Shown: in pieces, positions 46,101 through 54,238 of the stretch
Layout: every line of letters begins with the position of its first letter
Numbering within the stretch: position 1 is the stretch's first letter
Origin: Flavobacteriales bacterium
GTDB taxonomy: Bacteria > Bacteroidota > Bacteroidia > Flavobacteriales_F > PHOS-HE28
Assembly (NCBI GenBank): GCA_016699575.1
Contig: CP064979.1
Location: forward strand, 496,001-560,000
Direction of reading: 5' to 3'
DNA: 64,000 bases
Made by a program: the position numbers and the translations under genes
The notes under the pieces: model-generated
Database searches by the model: none
What the model was told of the DNA's origin: nothing
The model's input: the letters and a program-made list of their open reading frames with translations, nothing else

Positions 46101-47662
46101 CGGGGCTTCACCGTCACCAGCTCGTTCTCCGGATCGTAGAGCAGGTAGCCCTTGTTGGCCATGTCGATGAGCATGGGCACCACGGTCGTCTTCTGCAGCT
46201 TGGTGAACACCGCGAAGTCCTGCGCGGTGAAGACCTCACCGGCCTGCTTGGTGTAGTCGTTCAAGCGGACCAGCGGGTGCACGGCGTCGATGCCGAGCAT
46301 GCCCATGTAGCGCTTCTCCTTGAAGTAGTCGAAGCTCTCGAAGCTGGCCTTGGTCTGCGAGCTGCCCTGCAGGTTGCCGAAGTGGATCACGGGATCGCCC
46401 TGTTTCCAGTCGAGCGTCTCGAAGTACATGTCGAGCTCGTGGTAGGTGTCGTAGTAGGGGCCTTTGCTCAGGCCTTCGTCCTTCTTGATGAGGGTGAGCT
46501 GTTTCTTGTCCTTGATGAACTTGAGGCTCACGCTCGGGTGGAAGATGCTGTCCTTGTCGAGGGTGATCTTCACGCCTACGTCATCGCTGCTGATCTTCTC
46601 CTGCTCGATGGTGTAGATGAGGCCGCTGGTGACGATGAACGGTCGCTTGTCGCGGTAGAAAGTGAGGTAGGCGGGTTCATCGCGTGTGCCATAGCCCTGC
46701 AGCTTGGCGCCCTTCATGGTGAAGCCGCCCTCGAAGTCGATGCCCTCCACGATATCCTTCACGCGTTGTCGGCGGTCGTAGCTCTCGAAGCGCGGGTAGC
46801 TGGCGTTGTCCTCGTCGGCGCCTGCCAACACCTTGTCCACCACACGGCCGCGCAACGTGCGATCGAAGTAGGGGTCGTTGAACTGCACGCTGTCCACCTC
46901 GAACGTGGCGCTCTTCAAGGGCACCTGATAGGCACCGCCCCATTCGGCGAACGTGGATCCCGGCTTCAACCCTGCGCGCTCCCAGGTGACCTTGCCACCG
47001 CGGCCGTACCACATGGCGAGCGTGGGCAGGTAGGTGCCGGTGGTGCCAAGGATCACCGCGCTATCGCGCTTGGCGTAACACTTCAGGTCCATGCGCTCGA
47101 ACAGGATCTTCGGCACGGTGTCGTAGGCGAAGGTGAACTTGTTGTTGCTGCTCTTCCACACCGTGCTGGCGCTGGCGTAGAGCACGTTCTCCTTGAAGAG
47201 GCCGGCGCACACGGCGATGAAATCGCTGAACTGCTTCTTGCGGCCACCGTCGATGATCTTCTGGTTGCTGGCCATCCACGCATCGAACTCTGCCGCGCTC
47301 TTGCCGCTGGAGGCGAAGGCCGCCACGGCGCCGAGGTAGTCGCGGAACGAGGGGAAGGCCTCGAAGCGCTTCTTCTGCATGTAGTTGGCGACTTCCACCA
47401 CCTTGATGCGCATGGCGCCTGTGAGGAAGGTGCCGTTCCATGCGGGAGCGAACGTCTGTTCGATGAAGGGACGCGCCTCTTTCTTGTCGGCGGCTTCCAG
47501 GAAGTCGGTGATCTCCTGGAGGAAGATGGCCTGGTCGGAGCTGAAGGGCTTGGTCTGTGCCACTGCCCATGTGGATGCGACCAGGAACGCCAGTGCGAGG
47601 AACGAACGAAGTGGTAGTCGCCACAGGCCACAAGCCTCAGGCCTCGGGCTGCGCGGTGGCAT
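43151..47662 (-). CDS. very large secreted protein of unknown function
   Basis: 1503 residues from the ATG at 47662, the only ATG that leaves a usable signal peptide (ending WAVAQTKPF). The start is uncertain because it lies in the loop of a palindromic repeat. After the signal, about 100 residues are helical (TDFLEAADKKEARPFIEQTF). The rest is rich in alternating strands with many DS-F-D, GTL-YLTT and KKDRDFSFGGVV type phrases, suggesting a long beta structure. The last 150 residues are helical, with KMMRELLGLEKSDKLISEL. No enzyme motif is visible and I do not recognise the family. Its position between prmA and plsY suggests an envelope role. Confidence 0.82.
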   Translation of the reverse strand: MPPRSPRPEACGLWRLPLRSFLALAFLVASTWAVAQTKPFSSDQAIFLQEITDFLEAADKKEARPFIEQTFAPAWNGTFLTGAMRIKVVEVANYMQKKRFEAFPSFRDYLGAVAAFASSGKSAAEFDAWMASNQKIIDGGRKKQFSDFIAVCAGLFKENVLYASASTVWKSSNNKFTFAYDTVPKILFERMDLKCYAKRDSAVILGTTGTYLPTLAMWYGRGGKVTWERAGLKPGSTFAEWGGAYQVPLKSATFEVDSVQFNDPYFDRTLRGRVVDKVLAGADEDNASYPRFESYDRRQRVKDIVEGIDFEGGFTMKGAKLQGYGTRDEPAYLTFYRDKRPFIVTSGLIYTIEQEKISSDDVGVKITLDKDSIFHPSVSLKFIKDKKQLTLIKKDEGLSKGPYYDTYHELDMYFETLDWKQGDPVIHFGNLQGSSQTKASFESFDYFKEKRYMGMLGIDAVHPLVRLNDYTKQAGEVFTAQDFAVFTKLQKTTVVPMLIDMANKGYLLYDPENELVTVKPRLREHILASAKRRDYDVLQINSNIDDGKNALLNLLNWDLTVRGVSRIIVSDSQDVKIYPANKEVVVKKDRDFSFGGVVQAGKLTYHGKEYYFHYDPFVVDLLNVDSVSFMADSFEPDDNGYHYQVKVRNVLEQVSGTLEIDEPSNKSGIQQVKGEDGKMKAKYPEFPKFNSAKESYVFYDKKDIQKGVYDRDKFYYKSDPFQIDSLDDFTNKGLNFPGTLVSAGIFPDIREPLGLQPDYALGFVKPTGDAGLPLYGKKATFTSTISLNHGGLQGEGTLEYLTTTYQSKALAFCPDSTYGMADTLWNQKSAAAMKVPEVQAANVFTRLEPKNDKLLADRRAKPMTMYGGQGFLYGLTELTPKGMTGAGLVDFTNATLASDLFDFTTMQIHADTSDFRLTEGDTASIAFRTDNVNATVKLDERIGEFVSNGKNTKVEFPVNQYMCFMDRFKWFMDQGDIELEADQTAAAGSEDLQLSGSNFISTRPDQDSLSFMAPKARYDLKNHLITANDVPYIQVADAQITPDSNRVRIRRNAQMDPITNAVIVANFVNKYHTIYNATANIKAKRDYNAVGDIDYVDENQKKWPIHLDKVAVDTAYATYAEGKLGEKDNFQLSPHFDYFGDVRLRASEKPLTFDGSTRIIHVCEGLEKNWMRFRGPIDPMEVFIPVGDSLKDDIGADIGAGVFVSNDDPFSLYGTFLSRKKDGKDRPAIASKGLLFFDKAKQEYVIGPKDKIRQRNLPGDLVALNTTSCEITADGRIGAGLDLGRVQLIDVGTLKHVPGTKETTAQVTLTANFHFHDNALERMVEEIMAYPDQKQLDLQKTNFEKMMRELLGLEKSDKLISELSLKGELKKLPDELIRSLILSDVQLKWNQNEEAWVSDGPIGVASVLKKTVFRTLKGKVELARKRSGDSMTILLMLDDQTYYFFQYSRNYLYAYSSDQQFNTMLGELKDDKRVLEAKKDEAAYQFILTNKKKVDDFKNRYGL

Positions 47663-47697
47663 ACCCGTGACGCACTGCGCAGCCCGAGGCCTGAGGC
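47634..47697. repeat. 21-bp perfect inverted repeat around the start of the 1503-residue gene
   Basis: Arms at 47634-47654 and 47677-47697 match over 21 bp with a 22-nt loop that contains the proposed ATG (47660-47662). A partial third copy (AAGCCCGAGGCC) follows at 47701-47712. The GC-rich AGGCCTCGGGCT unit looks like a dispersed repeat. Confidence 0.85.
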
Positions 47698-47715
47698 CCG
47701 AAGCCCGAGGCCGCA

Positions 47716-48576
47716 TTAGGGTTTTCTCCCTCCTACCAATGCCCATTCCCCTTCGGTGAGTTCTTCCACGGGCTGCAAGCCTTGTTCCACCAGGGCCTCG
47801 CGCATGCGGGGCACATCGGCAACAACAAAGCCACTGAGCAGGAGGATGCCTCCCGGCCCAAGGGCTTCGCGCAAAGCGGGCAGGTCGCGCAGAAGCGTAT
47901 TGCGTTCAATGTTGGCCAAAATAGCCGCGTACCTCAGGCCCTTCAGGGCGGCGGCAGTGCCGTTGTCCACACGCACGCGCTCACAACCGTTACGGGCCAC
48001 AACCTCTCTGGCATTGTCCACCGCGCCGGGGTCGATGTCGAAGGCATCCACGCGGGCTGCGCCGAGGCGTTCGGCGAGGATGGCGAGCACGGCGGTGCCG
48101 CAGCCCAGGTCGCAAACGGTCTTTGCGTGGAAGTCGAGCCCGAGCATGGCCCGCACCATCATGCGCGTGGTGGCGTGGTGGCCGGTGCCGAAGGCCATGC
48201 GCGGGGTAACGACCAGTTCGTGCGTGAAGCCCGGCACGCTGGGATGGAACTCGGCACGGATCCGCACCCCGGTTCGTTGACCGGTGCTGGCATCGTGCCG
48301 GATCTCGATGGGACTGAAGCTGCTCTCCCACTCCGCATTCCAGTTGCGGGGCTCAATGCCGTGGTGCTTCCATGTGATGATCACATCGGGCTGCGACAAC
48401 GGGAAAAGCGCATCGACGGCCGCTGCATCGAAACGTTCCGTGGGGATGTAGGCAACCAGCCCGTCCGCGTTGTCCTCGAAGGTGTCGTAGCCGATCTCGC
48501 CGAGCAGCGCGGTCATGATGCCGCGCCAAGGTTCGAGCGGGGCGATGCGGAAAGAGGCGGCGGTGTAATGGGACAT
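47716..48576 (-). CDS. prmA: ribosomal protein L11 methyltransferase
   Basis: 286 residues from the ATG at 48576. The SAM-binding core is in the C-terminal half: VCDLGCGTAVLAILAERLGA, DAFDIDPGAVDNAREVV and LANIERNTLLRDLP. RMAFGTGHHATTRMM just before motif I is specific to PrmA. It trimethylates L11 in the cytoplasm. The N-terminal 110 residues form the substrate-recognition domain. It lies in a minus-strand run with tpiA upstream and the 1503-residue gene downstream. Confidence 0.94.
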   Translation of the reverse strand: MSHYTAASFRIAPLEPWRGIMTALLGEIGYDTFEDNADGLVAYIPTERFDAAAVDALFPLSQPDVIITWKHHGIEPRNWNAEWESSFSPIEIRHDASTGQRTGVRIRAEFHPSVPGFTHELVVTPRMAFGTGHHATTRMMVRAMLGLDFHAKTVCDLGCGTAVLAILAERLGAARVDAFDIDPGAVDNAREVVARNGCERVRVDNGTAAALKGLRYAAILANIERNTLLRDLPALREALGPGGILLLSGFVVADVPRMREALVEQGLQPVEELTEGEWALVGGRKP

Positions 48577-48596
48577 GCTTGCAAGGGACAAAGCAC

Positions 48597-48689
48597 AAGT
48601 GTCAAGTGACAAGGCCCAAAGACAACTGAACGAGGTCCGTGTTCATCTTTTTGGATCTTGACACTTGCTACTTGGATCTTGTCACTTAC
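48597..48689. repeat. crossed inverted and tandem short repeats between prmA and tpiA
   Basis: AAGTGTCAAG (48597-48606) pairs with CTTGACACTT (48657-48666), and AAGTGACAAG (48604-48613) pairs with CTTGTCACTT (48678-48687). The right side is itself a direct repeat of TTGGATCTTG-n-CACTT about 21 bp apart. The right end runs into the last codons of tpiA. Confidence 0.7.
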
Positions 48690-49446
48690 CAACACGGCTT
48701 CCGGCTATCCTCACCAATTCCGCGAAGCTCTCCGCGTCGAGGGCGGCACCGCCGATGAGGCCTCCGTTCACGTCGGGGCAGGCGAAGAGCTCCGCCGCGT
48801 TATCGGGTTTGCAGCTGCCGCCGTAGAGGATGGGCACGGTGGCGGCCACGTCGGCGCCGTGACCAGTCAGCAGCGATCGGATGTGCGCGTGCATGTCCTG
48901 CGCTTGTTGTGCGGTGGCGGTGAGCCCGGTGCCGATGGCCCACACGGGTTCGTAGGCAAGGACGATGCGGCGGAGGTTGTCGTTGGTCATGCCGCCGAGC
49001 GCTTCCTTCATCTGCGCACCCACCACGTCGAAATGCCGTTCGGCCAGACGCTCTTCTTTGCGTTCTCCGCAGCAATAGATGGGCGTGATACCGGCCGCGA
49101 GCAGCGCCACCATCTTCTTCCCCACTTCCGCATCCGTTTCACCGAAGTACTGCCGACGCTCGCTGTGACCGACGATACAATACTGCACGCCGACGCTCTT
49201 CAGCATGCCCACGCTCACCTCGCCGGTGAACGCACCTTGTGCCGCAGCATGCACGTTCTGCGCGGCCACATGCAAGCGCGTGCCCTGTGTGCGTTGCACC
49301 GCATCGTTCAGGAACGGGAATGCCGGCGACACGATGGCCGTGACGTCCGGTGCCAGGTCGTGCGCGAGGATGCCGTCGATGAGCCCAGTGGCCTCCACGC
49401 GGTCCTTGTGCATCTTCCAGTTGCCGGCAACGATGGGTCTGATCAT
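48682..49446 (-). CDS. tpiA: triosephosphate isomerase
   Basis: 254 residues from the ATG at 49446. It interconverts dihydroxyacetone phosphate and glyceraldehyde-3-phosphate. All active-site residues are present: Asn9 and Lys11 in AGNWKMHK, His94 in IVGHSERRQYFGE, and Glu166 in LAYEPVWAIGTG. The phosphate-binding loops LYGGSCKPDN and GLIGGAALD are intact. Length is normal. The gene leads a minus-strand run with prmA; a near-perfect inverted repeat lies in the gap upstream. Confidence 0.97.
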   Translation of the reverse strand: MIRPIVAGNWKMHKDRVEATGLIDGILAHDLAPDVTAIVSPAFPFLNDAVQRTQGTRLHVAAQNVHAAAQGAFTGEVSVGMLKSVGVQYCIVGHSERRQYFGETDAEVGKKMVALLAAGITPIYCCGERKEERLAERHFDVVGAQMKEALGGMTNDNLRRIVLAYEPVWAIGTGLTATAQQAQDMHAHIRSLLTGHGADVAATVPILYGGSCKPDNAAELFACPDVNGGLIGGAALDAESFAELVRIAGSRVGK

Positions 49447-49534
49447 GGGGCAAAGATGCCGCCGTGCGCGAAGGATCGCTTCTGCGAGCAGCGGGGATAT
49501 CAACTTCCCCCGGCCGATCAACCGAACTGAACCT

Positions 49535-49615
49535 CACACGGAGGCACAGAGGCACGGAGAAATACCAACCTGCCAGGTCGCCAAGCTCACCTCCGTGCAT
49601 CTGTGTCTCCGTGTG
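49535..49615. repeat. 25-bp near-perfect inverted repeat upstream of tpiA
   Basis: Arms at 49535-49559 and 49591-49615 match at 23 of 25 positions, spacer 31 bp. The arms are built from CACGGAGGCACAGAGG-like text, a form seen as dispersed repeats in many environmental Bacteroidota assemblies. No transposase is nearby. Confidence 0.75.
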
Positions 49616-49686
49616 CCATGTGCACCCTACGAAGAAGGTCCCACCAGCTCGTCGCCAGGGGACCTTCTCTCAGCAATGATCAGCGC

Positions 49687-50133
49687 TCAGCGGATCTCGA
49701 TGGTGCGCGTCTGCGGCTTGGCTTCCTCCGCTTTCGGGATGCTCACTGTGAGGACACCCGCTTCGTAGGTGGCGCTCATGGCGTCGGACTTCACCGTCTT
49801 GGGCAGGGTGAAACTGCGCTTGAAGCTGGCGGCGCTGAACTCGCGTCGCGTGAAGCGCTCGCCCTCGGCCATTTCGGTGGCTTTGTGTTCGCCGGTGATG
49901 GTGAGCACATCGCCTTCCACGTTCAGCTTCAGGTCTTCCTTGTTGAAGCCCGGTGCGAGCACCTGCACTTGGAAGTCTTCCTTGCGCTCCACGATGTTGA
50001 CGCGGGCACTGCGGGTGAAATGGTCGTCGCTTCCGAAGAAGTGGCTGATGTCGCGGCCGAAGAGTTCGCTGGCCAGGCGGTCCACCGGTGAGGCATGGCG
50101 CACCGGCGCACAATTGGTCTTGTACATGTTCAT
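49687..50133 (-). CDS. Hsp20/alpha-crystallin small heat-shock protein
   Basis: 148 residues from the ATG at 50133; a second ATG two codons later is possible. The alpha-crystallin domain (about 45-135) has VNIVERKEDFQVQVLAPGFNK, DVLTITGEHK and the A-GVL motif in YEAGVLTVSIPKAEE, with the C-terminal I-x-I-like IEIR. It binds unfolding proteins in the cytoplasm without ATP. Divergent from the LytS-type kinase gene; the shared 300-bp region contains a repeated palindrome. Confidence 0.93.
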   Translation of the reverse strand: MNMYKTNCAPVRHASPVDRLASELFGRDISHFFGSDDHFTRSARVNIVERKEDFQVQVLAPGFNKEDLKLNVEGDVLTITGEHKATEMAEGERFTRREFSAASFKRSFTLPKTVKSDAMSATYEAGVLTVSIPKAEEAKPQTRTIEIR

Positions 50134-50141
50134 GGTTGTTT

Positions 50142-50161
50142 CCCTTCGCCTTCGCTCAGGG
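50142..50161. repeat. dispersed 20-bp repeat, second copy
   Basis: 18 of 20 positions match the reverse complement of 14449-14468 (CCCTTCG-n-CT-n-CGCTCAGGG). It lies in the 5' region of the Hsp20 gene. Confidence 0.7.
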
Positions 50162-50288
50162 TGTGTTCGTTGTTGTTTGTTCTTTGGCGTCCGATCGCCG
50201 TGGCGCCACGTGGCCGGACGACGCCCCCTTGTCAAAGCCGGGACCATCAGCGGAAAGCCGACAGAACGTGCAGTGGCGCGCGCTCCGG

Positions 50289-50326
50289 CCTGAAAATAAT
50301 TCCGGAACACCTGAAAATAATTCAGG
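50289..50326. promoter_or_regulatory. paired 17-bp palindromes with 21-bp period, candidate LytTR operator
   Basis: The 14-mer CCTGAAAATAATTC occurs at 50289-50302 and 50310-50323, exactly 21 bp apart. The second copy continues to a perfect palindrome CCTGAA-AATAA-TTCAGG (50310-50326), and the first is the same with one mismatch. It is an AT-rich island in GC-rich DNA, about 110 bp before the LytS-type kinase start and 156 bp before divergent Hsp20. LytTR proteins bind direct repeats with this spacing on one face of the DNA. Confidence 0.5.
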
Positions 50327-50433
50327 GATATGCACTGGTTGGTGGGTCAACCATCCTTCGCACCTTGCCGCAGATGCCGAAAATCCCGACCGATGAACAC
50401 CATGCGTTCGTGAAAAGGCGGCGTGCCCCTGCA

Positions 50434-53427
50434 ATGTGCGCAGCGGATCGAAGGCGGTGCGGCCGTGCCACCGTATGGTTGCTGTTGCTGTCTTGCCTGG
50501 TGGTGCAACCAGCGCATGCCCAGGAACTCCTTGTGAAACACATTGATGTGGAACAAGGCCTGCCATCGAGCACTGTTTACCGCATGCTGTTCGATCAGAA
50601 GGGATTCCTGTGGTTGGCCACTGCCACCGGCGTGCACCGCTACGACGGGAGCCGGTTCGAGCATATCGGTGCTGGCAGCGACCTGGACCACTTGGTTGTG
50701 CACCACATGTTCGCCACGGGCACGGACACCCTGTGGTTCTCGACCGTCAGTGGTCGCCTGTTCAGGTGGGACGGCCATCGGATAGATGAAGTGGAAGCCT
50801 TGCGCCAACGGATCCGATCAACCAGCATCGATCTCCGGATCGGAAGCCTCGTTGCGGACGGACGCGGTGGTATCCGCTTCGGTTACCCATCCATGCTGGG
50901 CGGTGGCCGTTCCGACAAGCACTTGCAGGTGCGGGATGACACGGTGGGGGTAAGCGGCATCCATGTGGAACGCACGCCCACCGGGCCATTGTTCTACCAT
51001 AGTATCTCGGGCGAGGTCCACAGCGGACAGCTTTACCCGATCCACTACAGAGGGCCAGACACGGCTTACACGGTCCCCGCCGGAACCCTCACGCTCGGCG
51101 GGATGAGCCCGCGCAACTTCGCGGTCGAGCGCGCCGACGGATCGATCTTCCTGATCTGCGGAAGCAATCTCCTTGCTTTCGAGAAGACAGGTTGCCGAGT
51201 CTTCCACCGATCGGAACGCACCATCCTGCGCGCGCTCTTCACCCCCGATGGGAGCTGCGTGGTGGTGCACGAGGACGGCAGTGCAGTGGTGCTCGACGAC
51301 GTGGGACGACCGGCATCCCTTTCTTTGAAAGGCTTGCAACGATGGCGCATCAGCGATGTGGCCAATGACCTTCAGGGCGGGTTGTGGATAAGCACCTTGG
51401 GAGGTGGGCTCTTTTATGCCCCTTCGCTCGATTGCACGCGACCGCTGGCCTTGGCGGAACTCTTCAACGACGGTATCACAGCAATGTGCGTGCACACCGA
51501 TGGCACCACGTGGCTGGGCACCAACCTCGGTGAATGCCTTGTGGTGGACGCCCGGGATCGGACCTTGCACAAATGGCAATTGCCTTTCGAAGGTTGGTTG
51601 CGCGAGATCCGTGCGTTCCATATCGACCCGTTCTCCTCGGCAATGGTGACCACTTCCACCGGTGGGTTGATCATCTACGAAAAGGAACTGCAGCGTGTGG
51701 TAAGACCCAGCGATCCCAACAGTTGGTACGGTCATGCGTTGCTCGTGCAAAGGCCCGGAGAAGCGTACGTGCTCTCCTCCCGTGGCGTGGTGCGTGTGGA
51801 ACTTGAGAACGGTGGGGCCAGCCGATGGCTGCGTACCGGCGAGCGCTTCTCGGGTGGCATGCGCGGCGATGGCGATACCCTTTGGCTCTGGTCGCAGGAC
51901 GGTTTACGGTGGTTGCTCGATGGCGAAGTGCACGATGCGTATCCCGAAGAGCCGCTGCTGCGGACCCCTGTTCTCGACCGCGCCGTGAGCAACGGCAACG
52001 TGTGGTTGGCCACTGCGCGCCATGGTCTGCTGCGACTGGCGGGCGGTGCAGAGCCCGAGCAAATGGACCTCGGTGTGCCGGATGTGCGTGCCACCTGCCT
52101 GCAACCCATCGGCGACAGCCTGCTTATCGTGGGCAGCGCCCAAGGCCTCTTACGTGTCGACCTGCGCGACGGCGGCGCACCCGTGGCCCGTATCGATCGC
52201 AACTGGGGTTTGCCGAGCGAGATCATCCGCACCATCGGGTTCGATGGCGCGCGGCTGCGCGTGCTCACCGAGCAAGGCCTGATCTCCGTTGACCTGCGTG
52301 CCTTCGACCGCACACCACCGGCCCAACCCGTGCACATCCTGTCGGCCACGCTGGGCGATGGCACCGCACTGAAGGAGGGCATGCGGCTGCACCACGACCT
52401 GGACCGCGTGACTTTGCGTTTCTGCCACCTCAACTACCGCGACCACGGGCATCAGCTCTTCCGCTACACCGTGCATGGCCTCAGTGAAGTACCTACGGAA
52501 ACCCGCGAGCCTGAGGTGAACCTCTTGGGCCTACCACCGGGCCACTACCGCTTCGCAGTGAGCGGGCGCGAACCCGACGGCACCTGGTCCGAACCCGTCG
52601 GCATGTCCTGGTCCATTGCGCCCGCGCTCTGGCAAACATGGTGGTTCGCGGTGCTCGCCAGCACATTGGGCGCGTTGGCCTTCGGGTTGCTGGCGGGGTG
52701 GTTCTTCCGGCAGCGAGCACGCCGGGCCGAGCTCGAGGAACAAGTGATCACGCATCACCAGGAAGCCCTTCTGGCGCAGATGGACCCGCACTTCATCTTC
52801 AACTCGCTCAACAGCGTGCAATCGTTCATCGCACGCAACGACACCGACCGGTCCATGCGTTACATGGGGCGGTTCAGCCGCCTCATGCGCGGCCTGTTGC
52901 AGGCCGGGCGCGAGCGCACCATCACGCTGCAACAGGAGATCGATCTGCTGGAACAATACTGTTCGTTGGAAGCGCTGCGCTTCGACCCACCCTTCACATA
53001 CAGCATCGCAGCTCACGAGCTGCCCACCACCACGCTGATGGTGCCCGCCTACCTCATCCAACCGCACGTGGAGAACGCCATCCGCCATGGCCTGTGGCCC
53101 CTGAACGGCCGGCCCGGGCAGCTCAGCGTTGAATTCAGCCGCAGCAACGACGGCTTGATCTGCACCGTTGCCGACAACGGCATCGGGCGCTCGGCCGCCC
53201 TTGCCCGGTCGGCAGGGACCGAGCCGCGCTCGGAGGGTTTGCGGATCCAGCAGGAACGCATCGAAGCCCTGAACCGGCTCTCGCGCAAGGGCGGTATCCG
53301 GCTGCAGGTGGACGACCTGTTCGACATCGCGGGCGCACCGTGCGGCACGCGTGTGCGGATATCACTGCCTTGGGTGCAACGCACCGAACACAAAACGATC
53401 GAACAGCATGAAGGTGAACAGCGATGA
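50434..53427 (+). CDS. LytS-type sensor histidine kinase with periplasmic propeller
   Basis: 997 residues from the ATG at 50434, chosen for its signal peptide (MCAADRRRCGRATVWLLLLSCLVV...). An in-frame ATG at 50374 is possible. Residues 30-630 contain propeller repeats of the two-component-regulator type (FDQKGFLWLATATGVHRYDG, DVANDLQGGLWISTLGGGLF), followed by a Y_Y_Y domain (about 640-725). One membrane segment (about 730-755) precedes the kinase: phospho-His786 in QMDPHFIFNSLNSVQ, then the ATPase with HVENAIRHGLWP and VADNGIGRSAAL. It senses an unknown periplasmic signal and passes phosphate to the LytTR regulator that overlaps its 3' end by 20 bp. Confidence 0.93.
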   Translation: MCAADRRRCGRATVWLLLLSCLVVQPAHAQELLVKHIDVEQGLPSSTVYRMLFDQKGFLWLATATGVHRYDGSRFEHIGAGSDLDHLVVHHMFATGTDTLWFSTVSGRLFRWDGHRIDEVEALRQRIRSTSIDLRIGSLVADGRGGIRFGYPSMLGGGRSDKHLQVRDDTVGVSGIHVERTPTGPLFYHSISGEVHSGQLYPIHYRGPDTAYTVPAGTLTLGGMSPRNFAVERADGSIFLICGSNLLAFEKTGCRVFHRSERTILRALFTPDGSCVVVHEDGSAVVLDDVGRPASLSLKGLQRWRISDVANDLQGGLWISTLGGGLFYAPSLDCTRPLALAELFNDGITAMCVHTDGTTWLGTNLGECLVVDARDRTLHKWQLPFEGWLREIRAFHIDPFSSAMVTTSTGGLIIYEKELQRVVRPSDPNSWYGHALLVQRPGEAYVLSSRGVVRVELENGGASRWLRTGERFSGGMRGDGDTLWLWSQDGLRWLLDGEVHDAYPEEPLLRTPVLDRAVSNGNVWLATARHGLLRLAGGAEPEQMDLGVPDVRATCLQPIGDSLLIVGSAQGLLRVDLRDGGAPVARIDRNWGLPSEIIRTIGFDGARLRVLTEQGLISVDLRAFDRTPPAQPVHILSATLGDGTALKEGMRLHHDLDRVTLRFCHLNYRDHGHQLFRYTVHGLSEVPTETREPEVNLLGLPPGHYRFAVSGREPDGTWSEPVGMSWSIAPALWQTWWFAVLASTLGALAFGLLAGWFFRQRARRAELEEQVITHHQEALLAQMDPHFIFNSLNSVQSFIARNDTDRSMRYMGRFSRLMRGLLQAGRERTITLQQEIDLLEQYCSLEALRFDPPFTYSIAAHELPTTTLMVPAYLIQPHVENAIRHGLWPLNGRPGQLSVEFSRSNDGLICTVADNGIGRSAALARSAGTEPRSEGLRIQQERIEALNRLSRKGGIRLQVDDLFDIAGAPCGTRVRISLPWVQRTEHKTIEQHEGEQR

Positions 53428-54142
53428 CCACGGCAGCGTGTTGCTGAACGTGGTGGTGGTGGACGACGAATCGGAAGCACGCCAACTGGTGCGGGCGCTC
53501 ATCGAGCGGTACACGCCTTTCGCACGGTTGGTCGGCGAGGCCGGCACCGCGCTCGAAGGCATCGCGTGCATCAACGCCAACAACCCGCACGTGGTGCTGC
53601 TCGACATTGAGATGCCCAACGGCAATGCGTTCGATCTGCTGGCCGCCTTTCCGCAACGCGCCTTCGATGTGGTGTACACCACCGCGCACGAACATTACGC
53701 TGTGCAGGCCATCCGTACCCACCCTGCCGATTACCTGCTGAAGCCTCTGGACCCCGAGCACTTCGTGCCCGCCTTGCGCGCCCTGCACGCGCAACGGACC
53801 ACCGCACCGCGCGCGGGCATCCTGCAGCTGCACACCACACAAGGCCACTTCTTCCTGCCGCACGCCGACATCACGCACGTGGACGCCGACGGCAGCTACA
53901 GCCACGTGCACCTGTTGAGCGGCGAGCGCCACACCATGAGCCGACCCATCGGCAAGCTGGAGACCGACCTGCCCGCACCACCCTTTTTCCGCTGCCACCA
54001 CAGCCACCTGCTCAATCTGCGGCACGTGAAGGCCCTGCTGAACACCGATGGTGGGCTGGCCGAGCTCGTGAACGGCGCCCGCGTGCCCGTGGCGACACGG
54101 AAGCAGGGTGAGTTGCTGGTATTGCTACATAGCAAGTGTTGA
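53408..54142 (+). CDS. LytTR-family response regulator
   Basis: 244 residues from the ATG at 53408, inside the last codons of the kinase gene. Receiver domain 13-130 with VVDDE at 18-22, phospho-acceptor Asp66 in VLLDIEMPNG and Lys in YLLKPLD. The C-terminal LytTR DNA-binding domain (about 145-244) contains FLPHADITHVDADGSYSHVHL and FFRCHHSHLLNLRHV. The 20-bp overlap implies translational coupling with the kinase. A candidate operator for this protein lies at 50289-50326. Confidence 0.94.
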   Translation: MKVNSDDHGSVLLNVVVVDDESEARQLVRALIERYTPFARLVGEAGTALEGIACINANNPHVVLLDIEMPNGNAFDLLAAFPQRAFDVVYTTAHEHYAVQAIRTHPADYLLKPLDPEHFVPALRALHAQRTTAPRAGILQLHTTQGHFFLPHADITHVDADGSYSHVHLLSGERHTMSRPIGKLETDLPAPPFFRCHHSHLLNLRHVKALLNTDGGLAELVNGARVPVATRKQGELLVLLHSKC

Positions 54143-54238
54143 TCGGTCGGTAACGACTGTGGATCATTAGCAGGCGTGGGTGGGATCGTATTTCCGAGGC
54201 GATCGGACCATGTGACCTTGGCAACAAATCCCAAGATC

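Noticed and set aside
42575..47617. Plus-strand frame of 1680 codons opposite plsY and the 1503-residue gene
   Set aside because: Its codons mirror the third-position bias of the minus strand, it lacks a signal or motifs, and it crosses the whole of plsY, whose motifs are intact.
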